This document shows positions 22,623-23,161 of a DNA stretch of 23,161 nt, piece after piece; position 1 is the first letter of the stretch, and every line of letters starts with the position of its first letter. Made by a program: the position numbers and the translations under genes. The stretch is from an uncultured Treponema sp. (lineage in GTDB: Bacteria > Spirochaetota > Spirochaetia > Treponematales > Treponemataceae): contig CALBGU010000210.1 of assembly GCA_937893155.1 (NCBI GenBank), positions 1 through 23,161 of the forward strand, read 5' to 3'. The notes under the pieces were generated by a model. The model had not been told where the DNA came from. It saw only the letters and a program-made list of their open reading frames with translations, and ran no database searches.

Positions 22623-23098
22623 CTTTTTACAGAGCAAATAGCCCCCATTCTCATTCTTTTTTGCCTTGTATCTTCTAGCAAAGCCTTAAGTTTTTCTGAA
22701 TTCTCATCTTTAATGGCCCTTCTGAATTCTTCCATTTTCTGCTGGAAAACCTCAATGTGGGAGCAGAGTTTTTCTTTATTTGAAATAAAATTTAATTTAA
22801 CTCTGTTACTTGTATTTAAATTTATTATTGGAAGAAGATTTCTTCCATCTGAAATTGGATTTATGTTTGTTGAAAATAATATTATTTTTTTCCTTGTGAG
22901 ATTTATATATAAAATAAATTCATAATCTTCTTTTGATTTTGGAGATTCATTATTTGGTATAGATATATTAATAGTATATTCAGAATATTTTTTTGAATTG
23001 GTTTTATTGAATATAAATAAAATATTTTGTCTCATCAATTTATCTTGAACTTCCTGACATTTTTCTTCAAATTTTTTTTCTTCATCTTTTAATTCCAT
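22619..23098 (-). CDS. AT-rich gene of unknown function, 159 aa
   Basis: I do not recognise a family. The protein is charged and soluble, with no signal peptide or membrane segment. A helical N-terminus (ELKDEEKKFEEKCQEVQDKL) is followed by alternating strands (ILFIFNK, YTINISI, YEFILYINLTRKKIILFS, VKLNFIS) and a helical C-terminus (HIEVFQQKMEEFRRAI...LKALLEDTRQKRMRMG), suggesting an alpha-beta-alpha arrangement. Codons are strongly AT-biased (many AAA, ATA, TTA), unlike the neighbouring mgl genes, which suggests recent acquisition or low expression. There is no Shine-Dalgarno; TAAAAT ends seven bases before the ATG. Its stop codon overlaps the mglB promoter. The 63 bases upstream to the window edge hold nothing I can name. 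Confidence 0.65.
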   Translation of the reverse strand: MELKDEEKKFEEKCQEVQDKLMRQNILFIFNKTNSKKYSEYTINISIPNNESPKSKEDYEFILYINLTRKKIILFSTNINPISDGRNLLPIINLNTSNRVKLNFISNKEKLCSHIEVFQQKMEEFRRAIKDENSEKLKALLEDTRQKRMRMGAICSVKS

Positions 23099-23161
23099 AT
23101 TTTGTATTTTAAATCTATTTGAATTAAATATTTAAAAAATTTATTCAAATCAACTGTAATG

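Overview
The window looks like chromosome of a host-associated Treponema (Spirochaetota). The evidence is a P83/100-type spirochaetal antigen, several spirochaete-style lipoproteins, and an mglB-mglA-mglC galactose/glucose ABC transporter. Its binding protein has the rearranged (circularly permuted) domain order known from T. pallidum Tp0684 (MglB-2). Base composition is moderate, with AT-rich intergenic DNA, GC-richer metabolic genes (symporter, lacZ) and one very AT-rich gene at the right edge. I see no tRNA, rRNA, CRISPR array, integrase or insertion sequence.

Layout. 1-772 (-) is the N-terminal part of glyceraldehyde-3-phosphate dehydrogenase, cut by the window edge. A 68-aa helix-turn-helix-like protein follows (944-1150, -). 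1267-5824 (-) is a run of six genes read leftwards: a beta-propeller-like lipoprotein, a one-pass membrane protein, a Nudix hydrolase, a small SH3-like lipoprotein, clpP and clpX. clpP also has its own promoter, and a terminator follows clpX. 6019-7422 (+) is a Na+-coupled neurotransmitter/amino-acid-type symporter with a strong terminator. 7423-7849 carries an unusual array of seven near-palindromic 16-bp cores spaced exactly 41 bp apart, then the lacZ promoter. 7850-10951 (+) is a full-length GH2 beta-galactosidase. 11125-12481 (+) is deoD (purine nucleoside phosphorylase) followed after one base by a secreted protein of unknown function. A bidirectional terminator separates these from 12583-17887 (-), which holds an RlmD-type rRNA methyltransferase, a secreted PQQ-like propeller protein and the P83/100 protein with its long Ala/Gln/Lys coiled coil. 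18081-22530 (-) is the mglBAC operon with a consensus-like promoter, a perfect LacI/GalR-type palindromic operator, and a hairpin between mglB and mglA. 22619-23098 (-) is an AT-rich gene of unknown function.

How it fits together. LacZ would release galactose and glucose from beta-galactosides in the cytoplasm, MglBAC would import galactose/glucose, and GAPDH is the glycolytic step below. No lactose permease or galactose catabolic (gal) genes are visible. ClpXP is the housekeeping protease. The three propeller or coiled-coil exported proteins are envelope components of unknown role.

Most notable points: the permuted MglB; a predicted coiled-coil extension of about 200 residues on the MglC permease; the 41-bp-phased array upstream of lacZ; and several genes whose start codon lies 6-10 bases downstream of a -10 box with no Shine-Dalgarno sequence, which suggests leaderless or near-leaderless mRNAs.
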